Below are positions 7,049-15,414 of a DNA stretch of 64,000 nt, one piece after another. Both the position numbers and the translations under genes were made by a program. Position 1 is the stretch's first letter. Each line of letters begins with the position of its first letter. This stretch comes from JBBROS01 sp965213845 (GTDB lineage Bacteria; Pseudomonadota; Alphaproteobacteria; Acetobacterales; Acetobacteraceae), in the NCBI GenBank assembly GCA_965213845.1, contig CBDCAI010000004.1, positions 1,888,609 to 1,952,608 on the forward strand. Direction: 5' to 3'. A model generated the notes under the pieces. That model was not told where the DNA came from. It worked only from the letters and a program-made list of their open reading frames with translations, and ran no database searches.

Positions 7049-9184
7049 GTGACGGTCCCCCTGGTCGGGTACACCGATCGTTTCTCCGCCCGGCCCGGCG
7101 AGAGCGTCGCCGTGAAGGTGTCGAGCACGCTGGATGGCCCGTTCACGGCCGAGCTGGTCCGCATCCGCTGCGCCGACCCCAACCCGGCCGGGCCCGGCAT
7201 GCGGATCGAGCCGATGATGGACCTGGGTCGCCACAGATCGGTGTTCCAGGCGGTGCAGCTCGGCTCCTGCGGGATCGTCATGTTGCCGGTGGACGTGACG
7301 CTGCCGGATCCGTGTACGGTCGTGGTGCGGGTGCAGCCGCGCGTGCTGGACGGGCGGCCGCAGACGGTTTGGGACCTCGACGGGGTGCGCCTGTTGGCCG
7401 GGCCCGGTGGGGCGGAGCTGGTGGCGGCCGACGAGGTCTGTGCGGTGGACGCGCCGATGGTGGCGGGCGGCTGGTACGAGCTGCGCTGCGTGTTCCGGGA
7501 CGGCCGGGTGCGGCTGACGCAGACGGCGCTGCAGACCAGCTGGGGCGTGGCGGACAGCGGATCGGCGGAGGGCGCCTGCTTCCTGCCGAAGCTGCGGCAC
7601 CTGGTGTTCGGCGCCCGGGCGGCGGGCGCCGGCTGGACGGACGTGCTGGACGGGCGGCTGGAGGACCCGGCGATCCTGGCCGGCGCATGGGATGAAGCGA
7701 TCGACCCCGCGGTGCAGCCGGTGCTGGCCTGGTGGGATTTCTCGGCGGAGGTCGGCACGGCCGGGTTCGTCGACAGGGGTCCGAGCGGCTGGCACGGCGT
7801 GTTCGGCAACCTGCCGACCCGGGGCGTGCGGGGCTCCCGCTGGACGGGGGCGGAGATGTGCTGGCGGCACGCGCCGCGGGACTATGCGGCGGTGCATTTC
7901 CATGCGGACGACCTGGTGGACAGCGGCTGGGCCACGAGCTTCGCGGTGACGATCCCGGCGGCGCTGCGCAGCGGGGTGTATGGCGTCCGGTTGCGGGGCT
8001 CGGGGCCGGGCGGTGTTGCGGTGGAAGACTGCATCCCGCTGTATGTGCTGCCGCCGCGCGGGGCGGTGACGGCGCCGGTGGCGTTCCTGGCGAGCACCTT
8101 CACCTACCAGGCCTATGCGAACCACAGCCGGTCGAACGCGGATGCGGCCTATGTGGCGCGCCGGGCGGACTGGGGCGCCTATCCGCACAACCCGGACGAG
8201 CATGCCGACTACTCGTTCAGCACCTACAACCGGCACCCCGACGAGACCGGGCACAGCCTGTCGACGCTGCGGCGGCCGATCCTGACGATGCGGCCGGGGT
8301 TCCTGACCTTCGACGACGCCCGGGGCTCCGGCTTGCGGCACTTCCCGGCGGACAGCCACCTGACGGACTGGATGGAGGGGTGCGGCTTCACCTTCGACGT
8401 GATCACGGATCACGACCTGGACCGGGAGGGGCTGGACCTGCTGCGGGGCTACAAGGTCGTGGTGACCGGCAGCCACCCGGAGTACCACACGGCCGGCACG
8501 CTGGATGCGCTGCAGGGCTACACGGCGGGAGGCGGGCGGCTGATGTACATGGGCGGCAACGGCTTCTACTGGCGGATCGCCGTCAGCGACGCGATTCCCG
8601 ACGTGATCGAGGTGCGGCGCACCGAGGGCGGCATCCGCGCCTGGGCGGCGGAACCCGGCGAGGGTCATCATCAGCTGGACGGCGCCTATGGCGGGCTGTG
8701 GCGGCGGCAGGGCCGCCCGCCGCAGGCCTTGGCGGGTGTGGGGTTCTCGGCGCAGGGCATGTTCGAGGGCAGCCACTATCGCCGCCTGCCCGTGGGGCCC
8801 GAGCAGGACTGGGTGTTCGCGGGCGTCGCGGGCGCGGTGTTCGGCGATGAGGGCCTGTCGGGCGGCGGGGCGGCGGGGTTCGAGTTGGACCGGGCGGATC
8901 GGCGGCTGGGCACGCCGCCGAACGCGGTGATCCTGGCGCGCAGCGAGGGGCACCAGGACCATTTCATCGCGGTGCCGGAGGAGATGCTGGGCCGCGTCGC
9001 CACCCTGACGGGCGAGCCCGCGGACGAGCTGATCCGGGCCGAGATGGTGTTGTTCGAGACGCAGGAGGGGGGCGCGGTGTTCGCGACCGGCAGCATCACC
9101 TGGTGCGGCAGCCTGCCGATGCGCGGCTACGACAACGACGTGTCGCGCATCACCGGCAACGTGCTCCGGCGCTTCTCCGTTTAA
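7049..9184 (+). CDS. N,N-dimethylformamidase large-subunit-like protein
   Basis: 711 residues beginning at GTG (7049). The sequence follows the DmfA2-type layout: an N-terminal beta domain (SARPGESVAVKVSSTLDG), a LamG-like middle region around residues 90-250, and the large C-terminal amidohydrolase domain containing TYQAYANHSRSN, the DFSxYxRHPDE-like stretch YSFSTYNRHPDE, the TFDVITDHDLDREG segment and HPEYHT. The characterised enzyme is an alpha2beta2 iron enzyme that hydrolyses dimethylformamide to dimethylamine and formate. The small (about 15 kDa) subunit is not encoded next to it, which is unusual, so the substrate may differ. Coupled to the preceding Rieske oxygenase. Confidence 0.88.
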   Translation: MTVPLVGYTDRFSARPGESVAVKVSSTLDGPFTAELVRIRCADPNPAGPGMRIEPMMDLGRHRSVFQAVQLGSCGIVMLPVDVTLPDPCTVVVRVQPRVLDGRPQTVWDLDGVRLLAGPGGAELVAADEVCAVDAPMVAGGWYELRCVFRDGRVRLTQTALQTSWGVADSGSAEGACFLPKLRHLVFGARAAGAGWTDVLDGRLEDPAILAGAWDEAIDPAVQPVLAWWDFSAEVGTAGFVDRGPSGWHGVFGNLPTRGVRGSRWTGAEMCWRHAPRDYAAVHFHADDLVDSGWATSFAVTIPAALRSGVYGVRLRGSGPGGVAVEDCIPLYVLPPRGAVTAPVAFLASTFTYQAYANHSRSNADAAYVARRADWGAYPHNPDEHADYSFSTYNRHPDETGHSLSTLRRPILTMRPGFLTFDDARGSGLRHFPADSHLTDWMEGCGFTFDVITDHDLDREGLDLLRGYKVVVTGSHPEYHTAGTLDALQGYTAGGGRLMYMGGNGFYWRIAVSDAIPDVIEVRRTEGGIRAWAAEPGEGHHQLDGAYGGLWRRQGRPPQALAGVGFSAQGMFEGSHYRRLPVGPEQDWVFAGVAGAVFGDEGLSGGGAAGFELDRADRRLGTPPNAVILARSEGHQDHFIAVPEEMLGRVATLTGEPADELIRAEMVLFETQEGGAVFATGSITWCGSLPMRGYDNDVSRITGNVLRRFSV

Positions 9185-9211
9185 GATGGCTTGCGTTGAC
9201 GCTGGGCGGCG

Positions 9212-10765
9212 GTGTCGCCAAGGTCGGGACCCATGTCGGACATCGCCCTAACCCCACCCATGGCCGTCCTGATCCCGCCGCGGCCGCTGACGGGCGCCGC
9301 GCGGCTCGGGATCGCGGTGTGGGTGGCCTTGGCGATCCTGTTGCTGTTCGCCGGGGCGATGACCCGGGTGGTGACGTACGACGAGGACCAGTATGTCGCG
9401 GCCGGGGTGATGGCGCGGCACCTGCTGCCGTACCGGGACTTCGCCTACCTGCAGTCGCCGCTGTATCCTTTCGTGCTGGCGCCGCTGTTCGCGGTGACGG
9501 ATGGCTGGTTCCTGCTGACGGGGCGGTTGCTGACCTTCGTGCTGTCGGTGGGGTCGGGGGCGCTGCTGTGGCGGGTGGTGCGGCGGCTGGGGGCGGGCGT
9601 CGCGGTGTCGATGGTGCTGCTGACGGCGTGCCTGGCCTCGCCGTTCCTGACGACGCCGCTGGCCAACACGCGGAACGACATCCTGCCGCTGTTCCTGATG
9701 CTGGCCGGCTGGGCGGTGCACCTTTGGGCGGTGGAGCGGTCCTGGGCGGGGCGGGTGGTGGCGGCGCTGCTGTTCGGGCTGGCGGTGGAGGCGAAGGTCT
9801 CGTTCGTGTTCGGGCCGGTCATGCTGGGGCTGCACGCGCTGTCGGCGCCGCGGCCGCGGCTGGCGCCGTACGTGCTGGGGTCGGCGCTGGCGGCGGTGCC
9901 GGCGCTGCTGTGCTGGCTGGCGGCGCCCGAGGCGTTCCGGTTCGGCGTGCTGGACTACCACCTGACCGCGCCCGGCACCTGGTATGCGGCGCAGGGGCTG
10001 GGCGAGATGCTGACGCCCTGGGACCGGCTGGAGGCGCTGGCGGACTGGGCGACGCTGGGCGGCAACCTGACGCTGTTGGTGCTGAGCGTCGCGCTGTCGC
10101 TGCTGGCGACGGCCCGCCACCGCAAGTGGAAGCGGCCGGGGCTGCTGCTGGTGGGGATGACGCTGTCGGCGCTTCTGCTGGCCTTCGTGCCGAGCCCCTC
10201 GTGGCCGATGTACTACGCGGCGCTGCCGCCGCTGCTGGCCTGCTGCATCGCGCACCTGGACCGGACGACGATCTTCCTGGCGGGGGCGGCGCGGAAGCGG
10301 GTGCTGTTCGGCGTCGCGGCGCTGCCGATTATCCCGTACCTGCTCGAGCAGTCGCTGGATGTCGTGCATCTGTTCGACCCGGCGCAGTGGGTGGGGGTGG
10401 CCGCGCATCGCAACGCGCTCGAGATCCGGGCGGCGCTGCCGGCGGGGGCGGGGGATGTGGCGACGCTGTTCCCGCATGCGGTACTCGACGCGAACCCGGT
10501 GCGGGCGGAGTTCGCGAGCGGCCCGTTCGTGTTCCGCTCGGGCGGGCAGTATTCGGCGGCGCTGCTGCAGCGGCTGCATGCGCTGTCGCCCGAGACGGTG
10601 GCGGCGGCCTTCGACCGGGCGCCGCCGGCTGCGATCTATGCCGGGCTCTATGCGCCGTCCTGGACGATTCCGATGGATGCGGCATTGACGGCCTATGCCG
10701 AGCGGCACGGCTGGCATGTGGCACGCACGGATGCGGCCGGCGGGCAGCTGTGGGTGCCGCCGTAG
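9212..10765 (+). CDS. GT-C type integral membrane glycosyltransferase, putative
   Basis: 517 residues, about 11-12 membrane segments. The first periplasmic loop carries acidic residues (VVTYDEDQYVAAG) followed by a RHLLPYRDFAYLQSPLYP loop, the arrangement of GT39/GT83-like polyprenyl-phosphate-sugar transferases, where the loop aspartate is catalytic. A conserved LANTRNDILP loop follows TM5. The start at 9212 (MSPRSGPMSDIALTPPM) could also be the ATG at 9233. Acceptor and donor are unknown. It stands between the dimethylformamidase-like gene and secB with no obvious functional link. Confidence 0.7.
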   Translation: MSPRSGPMSDIALTPPMAVLIPPRPLTGAARLGIAVWVALAILLLFAGAMTRVVTYDEDQYVAAGVMARHLLPYRDFAYLQSPLYPFVLAPLFAVTDGWFLLTGRLLTFVLSVGSGALLWRVVRRLGAGVAVSMVLLTACLASPFLTTPLANTRNDILPLFLMLAGWAVHLWAVERSWAGRVVAALLFGLAVEAKVSFVFGPVMLGLHALSAPRPRLAPYVLGSALAAVPALLCWLAAPEAFRFGVLDYHLTAPGTWYAAQGLGEMLTPWDRLEALADWATLGGNLTLLVLSVALSLLATARHRKWKRPGLLLVGMTLSALLLAFVPSPSWPMYYAALPPLLACCIAHLDRTTIFLAGAARKRVLFGVAALPIIPYLLEQSLDVVHLFDPAQWVGVAAHRNALEIRAALPAGAGDVATLFPHAVLDANPVRAEFASGPFVFRSGGQYSAALLQRLHALSPETVAAAFDRAPPAAIYAGLYAPSWTIPMDAALTAYAERHGWHVARTDAAGGQLWVPP

Positions 10766-10827
10766 ACGGTAGCCTTGTTCCGCTGGACGTGTTACCGCGC
10801 GGCGCGCAACGCCCTTAGGGAACCCCG

Positions 10828-11319
10828 ATGTCAGAGACCGCCCCGACCCCGCCCGCCCAGCCGCAGCAGCCGCTGACCGTGAACATCCAGTATGTGAAGG
10901 ACCTGTCGTTCGAGGTGCCGAACGCCCCGGCGATCTACAGCACGCTGCGGAGCCAGCCGAACGTGGCCATCAACCTCGATGTGCAGGCGCGGCGCATCCA
11001 GGAAGGGCAGGAGGTGTTCGAGGTGACGCTGCAGATCAAGGCCGAGGCGACGGAGCCGCCGGTTGGGGCCAACGGGGCGGAGCCTTCGCCGGTGTTCATC
11101 GCCGAGCTGGCCTATTGCGGCGTGTTCACCCTGACGGGGGTGCCGGAGGAGTCGGTCGAGCCGGTGCTGCTGGTGGAATGCCCGCGCCTGCTGTTTCCGT
11201 ATGCCCGCAACATCCTGGCCGACGTGACGCGGGATGGCGGCTTCCCGCCCGTGCTCCTGCAGCCGATCGACTTCGTGTCGTTGTGGCAGAGCCGCCGGGG
11301 CCAGGTCGCCCAAGCCTAG
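10828..11319 (+). CDS. secB: Protein-export chaperone SecB
   Basis: 163 residues, full length. The core PLTVNIQYVKDLSFEVPNAP start, the VxLxxEA-type strand (EVTLQIKAEA), FIAELAYCGVFTL and ECPRLLFPYARNILADVTRDGGFPP (Sec-B signature region, PFAR-like) are all present. SecB is a cytosolic tetramer that holds preproteins unfolded and delivers them to SecA. An Ala/Gln/Pro-rich leader of about 15 residues precedes the conserved region. Converges on the 2OG oxygenase gene with an 18-base gap. Confidence 0.98.
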   Translation: MSETAPTPPAQPQQPLTVNIQYVKDLSFEVPNAPAIYSTLRSQPNVAINLDVQARRIQEGQEVFEVTLQIKAEATEPPVGANGAEPSPVFIAELAYCGVFTLTGVPEESVEPVLLVECPRLLFPYARNILADVTRDGGFPPVLLQPIDFVSLWQSRRGQVAQA

Positions 11320-11337
11320 GCGTTCGAAGCGGGGTCC

Positions 11338-11970
11338 TCAGGCGGCTCGGGTGAGCCGCTTGAGGAAGGCCGACACGCGGTGGCGGCGCATCTCGGACCG
11401 GGCCTTGTCGTCGCTCGTCATGTAGTTCAGCTGGACGACGTAACGGCGGCCGACGAACTGCTTGTGGCCGTGCCAGGTGGTGGGGCCGTTGGGAAACACG
11501 AGCAGCGTGCCGTCGACCGGCGGCACCTCGACGGCGAAGTCCTCGATGTCAGTGGGGCTGCGGAGCAGGCGGAGGCATCCGTCCTGCCGGGCCCAGTCCG
11601 CGGTCTGCGGGTTGAGGTACAGCAGGACGGTCACGCGCTTGGCCAGGCTGTCGCAGTGGATGCGGCCGTCCTTCTCGCGCGACTGGCCGCGCAGGGTGAC
11701 CATCGTGGGGGAGCCGTCGAGCGCCAGGCCAAACTTCTGCGCGACGGCGGTGCGGAAGCGCGGGCTTTCCAGCTCGTGCATCAGGGCCTTGCCGGCGGGG
11801 CCGAGCCGCAGCCCCTCGGTGGGGAAGGAGCCGCCCTTCTGGATGGGCGGCAGGTCGTGGACGACGCCGGGCAGGACGACGCCGGGCACGAAGTTCGGCA
11901 CGACGACATGGGTGAACGGGTCCGAGGCGACGGACGTCGCGGCAAGGCGGTCGTAATCGAGGTCCAGCAT
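11338..11970 (-). CDS. 2OG-Fe(II) oxygenase, prolyl-4-hydroxylase-like
   Basis: 210 residues. The Fe(II) facial triad is visible: HCDS at about residue 110 (His and Asp) and a distal His in TTWHGHKQF, with the 2-oxoglutarate-binding Arg following in GRRYVVQLNYM. A VTVLLYLNP strand and a TLLVFPNGP turn complete the double-stranded beta-helix pattern. Such small P4H-like enzymes hydroxylate protein or small-molecule substrates; the substrate is unknown. The ATG overlaps nothing; the next minus-strand gene is 41 bases upstream. Confidence 0.88.
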   Translation of the reverse strand: MLDLDYDRLAATSVASDPFTHVVVPNFVPGVVLPGVVHDLPPIQKGGSFPTEGLRLGPAGKALMHELESPRFRTAVAQKFGLALDGSPTMVTLRGQSREKDGRIHCDSLAKRVTVLLYLNPQTADWARQDGCLRLLRSPTDIEDFAVEVPPVDGTLLVFPNGPTTWHGHKQFVGRRYVVQLNYMTSDDKARSEMRRHRVSAFLKRLTRAA

Positions 11971-12011
11971 GGCGCCGTTCTAGTGGCCCGATCCGGGAAT
12001 TCATAGGGAAA

Positions 12012-13709
12012 CTAGGGGATGACGGGGCCGGCGCTCCAGGAGGGCCCACGCAGGTCGAGCGCGCAGAGACCCCCGATGGCGTGGGCCCGGGCATAGGCCT
12101 GAACCCGGGCGAGGTAGTCCGGGCGTTCGGGCCCGACGAAGTTCCAGTCCGGCGGGTTGAAGGTGCTGTAGCCGTTGATCGTGGGCAGCCGCAGCCATTC
12201 CGACAGGAGCATCGCGTCCACGTTGTGGCTGTAGATGGCGTCGAGCGCCGACAGGGGCGTGTCCGGGACGGCGGCTCGGGCGTGGGAGACGAAGGAGGCC
12301 CGGCACTCCGGCGGCGGCGGCGGGACGGCGTGCAGCTGCGCCATCTCCTGCGGGCGGTCGAGGTTGGTGGGCAGCCTCAGGTTGATCTCCTCCAGCACCA
12401 GCCCGGCCGCGAGCAGGGCGAGCACGGCGGCGGGGAGGCGGGACCGCGACAGGGCCCACATGACGACCGGGATGACGGCCGCCGAGGCCACGAGCTGGTA
12501 GCGGACCACGACACGGAGGCCGCGGGCGCCCGGAACGAGCGCATCGACCCAGAACCAGGGCGACCAGGCGCCGAAGCGGATCGTCAGCAGCCAGACGATG
12601 ACGGCTGCGGCGGCGATGAGCGCGACGGAACGGGCGTTCGCCGGGGCGGCGCGGGATACAGCACGGGATCGCCAGAGGGTGACGCAGGCGCCGACGAACA
12701 GGCCGAACAACAGCAGGCCGAGACCGGTCATGTGCTCGATGCCGTCGGGGCCGTGGGGCCGGAGCGTCGCCTGGATCAGGCGATCGGGCGCGGAGAGCAG
12801 CGGGTTGCCGGGCGCGACGTGCACGAGGTCGAGCAGGTTGGTCGTGTAGTAGAAGATCTCGGCGCGGGGGTGCATGCCGGTGGCGCGTGCCTTGGGCAGG
12901 TACAGCCAGAGGAACGGCGCGACGGCGAGTTGGAGCAGGGCGAGGGCGGCGACCAGGTGCAGGGATGCGGGCCGGGTCAGGGCACGGAGCCGGCGGAGGG
13001 TGTTGCCGGGGTCCGTCAGGATCGTGAGCAGCCCGACCCAGGCCAGGAGGAACAGGGTGAACCAGGCCATGTAGTAGGCGGTCAGCAGCCAGGCGCCCAT
13101 CAGCAGGGACGCCGCCGCGGCCCAGCGCTGGAACCGGCGGTAGGCTGCTGCGTCGAAGGCCTCGACCGCCCGCCAGACCAGCCCGGCGAACAGCGGCACG
13201 AGCGCCACGGTCAGCCACTGCGCGTGGTCGGCGTGCGTGGCCGAATTGCACGCCAGGGTGAACAGGACGGCCCCGAGCAGCGACCAGGCCGGCGCGAGCC
13301 GGAGGATGCGGTGCAGGAGCCAGTGCATGGCGACGAAGCCCAGGCCCCGGATGACGATGTTCACGAGCTCGGAGGCGAGGAACGGGTCGGCGCCGAGCTG
13401 GCGGAATGCGGCGTAGGGGGCGCCATACAGCAGGAGGCCGTCGTTATAGGCGAGCGTGCCGGTATAGGGGGCGAAGTAGAACGGCGTCTGCCATGGAGCG
13501 AGACCGCGCCAGACGTTCGACCAGTGTTCGAGGATGGCCGTCTCGATGAGACCGTCGAAGCGGTCCCCGAAGACGGCGGTGAAGCCGCTGCGCAGCTGAT
13601 CGTGGAAGACGACGGCGACCGAGACGAACAGGCACCCGGCGTAGGCCATGAGCCCGACCAGGGAACGACGCGGGTTCGCGGCTACGGCGCCGTCAGGCAG
13701 GAGCGGCAC
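12012..13709 (-). CDS. Polytopic membrane protein, GT-C-like, function unknown
   Basis: 565 residues with about 12 hydrophobic segments spread from residue 20 to 430 and a C-terminal soluble region (CRASFVSHARAAVPDTPLSA, NVDAMLLSEWLRLPTINGYS). The first outer loop contains GDRFDGLIETAILEHWSNVW with acidic residues after TM1, and the fold resembles YfhO/GT-C-type undecaprenyl-phosphate sugar transferases. I cannot assign donor or acceptor. It lies upstream of the 2OG oxygenase on the same strand, with 41 bases between them, so the two may be cotranscribed. Confidence 0.65.
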   Translation of the reverse strand: MPLLPDGAVAANPRRSLVGLMAYAGCLFVSVAVVFHDQLRSGFTAVFGDRFDGLIETAILEHWSNVWRGLAPWQTPFYFAPYTGTLAYNDGLLLYGAPYAAFRQLGADPFLASELVNIVIRGLGFVAMHWLLHRILRLAPAWSLLGAVLFTLACNSATHADHAQWLTVALVPLFAGLVWRAVEAFDAAAYRRFQRWAAAASLLMGAWLLTAYYMAWFTLFLLAWVGLLTILTDPGNTLRRLRALTRPASLHLVAALALLQLAVAPFLWLYLPKARATGMHPRAEIFYYTTNLLDLVHVAPGNPLLSAPDRLIQATLRPHGPDGIEHMTGLGLLLFGLFVGACVTLWRSRAVSRAAPANARSVALIAAAAVIVWLLTIRFGAWSPWFWVDALVPGARGLRVVVRYQLVASAAVIPVVMWALSRSRLPAAVLALLAAGLVLEEINLRLPTNLDRPQEMAQLHAVPPPPPECRASFVSHARAAVPDTPLSALDAIYSHNVDAMLLSEWLRLPTINGYSTFNPPDWNFVGPERPDYLARVQAYARAHAIGGLCALDLRGPSWSAGPVIP

Positions 13710-13751
13710 AGGATCCAGTGAGCAGCGGCGGGCCGATGCTCAGCGCGTGGG

Positions 13752-14066
13752 TCAGGTGCGGTTGCTGCGCTTGGGCTTGACGAGACCGGTGTTCGACAGC
13801 AGTTGCGGGCAGCCGAGCTGCCCCGAGCAGCAAGGGGCCGGGTTGGCGGCGAAGGCGACGCGGGACAGGCCGGCACCCTCGCAGGTGTAGAGGGACGATG
13901 CGCTGGAGACCGGGGGCGCCACCTGGCCGGCGGCCAGCGCCGGTGTGGCGGCCAATGCCCCAATGGCCAAGGCCGTGACGGCGACCCGGGCGAACGAAAT
14001 GCGGGCCGAGGCGAGCCGAGCGAAGGCAGTACGGGCAAGGGCAAAGCGGGCGAAGGTGGTCATCAT
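13752..14066 (-). CDS. Small secreted cysteine-containing protein
   Basis: 104 residues. Residues 1-46 form a long signal peptide whose N-region is a string of near-repeats (TFARFALARTAFARLASARI) followed by a hydrophobic core and ATPALAAGQ cleavage region. The mature part has about 58 residues with four cysteines (YTCEGAG, APCCSGQLGC) and an Arg/Lys-rich end (LVKPKRSNRT). No enzyme family is recognised. It sits alone, with 42 bases to the gene downstream and a divergent zapE upstream. A real gene is likely given the signal peptide, the stop placement and the AGAGAGAT-type sequence just before its ATG. Confidence 0.7.
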   Translation of the reverse strand: MMTTFARFALARTAFARLASARISFARVAVTALAIGALAATPALAAGQVAPPVSSASSLYTCEGAGLSRVAFAANPAPCCSGQLGCPQLLSNTGLVKPKRSNRT

Positions 14067-14204
14067 CGATCTCTCTTCCGCCTGGGAAGTTACTGATGAT
14101 CCAACGTGTCAAGCCAGAGTAAGGTTACATCCTCGCAATTGGTTGATGCGTGGCGGCTCTGCACCACTAGCCCCGCCGCCGCCGCTGGGGCAGGGAACCG
14201 CGTC

Positions 14205-15392
14205 ATGGATGGTGGACCGAACACGACGCCGGACGCTGCGGGCCCGCTCGAGGCCTATCGCGCGAAGCTGGCGAGCGGCGAGTTGAGCACCGACCCCGCG
14301 CAGGCGTTGGCGGCGGAGCGGCTCCAGGCGCTGTGGCTGCGGCTGCGCGGCTATGTCCCGCTGGGGCTGAAGGACGAGCGTGGGCCTTTGTCGGGGCTGT
14401 GGGGGCGGCTGCGGGTCAAGAAGCGCCCGGACGACATCCCCGAGAGCTACCCGCACGGCATCTACCTGGTCGGCGACGTCGGCCGGGGGAAGTCCATGCT
14501 GATGGACCTGTTCTTCGGCGTGGCACAGGTGCCGCACAAGCGGCGCGTGCACTTCCACCAGTTCATGCAGGAGTGCCATGCCCGCATCCATGCGTGGCGG
14601 CGGGAGCCGCATCGGCTGGCGGACCCGCACAGCGACGACCCGATCCCGCCGCTGGCCGACGCCATCGCGGCCGAGGCGTGGTTGCTGTGCTTCGACGAGT
14701 TCCAGGTCAACGACATCGCCGACGCCATGATCCTGGGGCGGTTGTTCAAGGCGCTGTTCGCCCGGGGCGTTGTGGTGGTGGCGACGAGCAACGTGCCGCC
14801 GGACGACCTGTTCGCCGGGCAGCCGGGGCGGGATGCGTTCCTGCCGTTCATCGGGCTGCTGAAGCAGTATCTGGACCTGCTGGTGATGCGGGGCGAGCGG
14901 GACTTCCGCCGGCAGCGGCTGAACCGCCGCCCGACCTGGCACGTGCCCTCGGGCGCGCGGGCGGATGCGGCGCTGGACACGGCGTTCCGGGAGCTGACGG
15001 GCGGGGCGATGCCGCAGGCGGAGCGGCTGATGGTGTCGGGCCGGGCGCTTGTGGTGCCGTTGGCGGCGCACGGGGTGGCGCGCTTCGACTTCCAGGCCTT
15101 GTGCGGGCAGCCTTTGGGTGCGGGCGACTTCCTGGCGCTGGCGACGCACTACCAGGCGCTGGTGCTGGACGGGGTGCCGCGGCTGAGCCCCGAGAACTTC
15201 GACGAGGCGCGGCGCTTCATCACGCTGATCGATGCGCTGTACGACCACCGGGTGAAGCTGGTGGCGAGCGCAGACGCGACGCCGGACGAGCTGTATGCCA
15301 AGGGGGACGGCGCCCGCGCGTTCCAGCGGACGGCGTCGCGGCTGGAGGAGATGCAGAGCGCGGACTACCTGGCGCTGCCGCACCTGACCTGA
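14205..15392 (+). CDS. zapE: Cell division protein ZapE (AFG1-like ATPase)
   Basis: 395 residues from the ATG at 14205, chosen over an upstream start because family homology begins at GPLEAYRAKLASGELSTDPA. The P-loop GDVGRGKSMLMDLFF, the HFHQFMQECHARIH segment, the Walker B LLCFDEFQVNDIADAM and the sensor region VVVATSNVPPDDLF mark this AAA-type ATPase. ZapE is a cytoplasmic ATPase that associates with the Z-ring and influences FtsZ bundling; in alphaproteobacteria it is commonly near central-metabolism genes. Transcribed divergently from the small secreted protein gene. Confidence 0.96.
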   Translation: MDGGPNTTPDAAGPLEAYRAKLASGELSTDPAQALAAERLQALWLRLRGYVPLGLKDERGPLSGLWGRLRVKKRPDDIPESYPHGIYLVGDVGRGKSMLMDLFFGVAQVPHKRRVHFHQFMQECHARIHAWRREPHRLADPHSDDPIPPLADAIAAEAWLLCFDEFQVNDIADAMILGRLFKALFARGVVVVATSNVPPDDLFAGQPGRDAFLPFIGLLKQYLDLLVMRGERDFRRQRLNRRPTWHVPSGARADAALDTAFRELTGGAMPQAERLMVSGRALVVPLAAHGVARFDFQALCGQPLGAGDFLALATHYQALVLDGVPRLSPENFDEARRFITLIDALYDHRVKLVASADATPDELYAKGDGARAFQRTASRLEEMQSADYLALPHLT

Positions 15393-15414
15393 GCCGTCCT
15401 GGATCGACGGCGGC

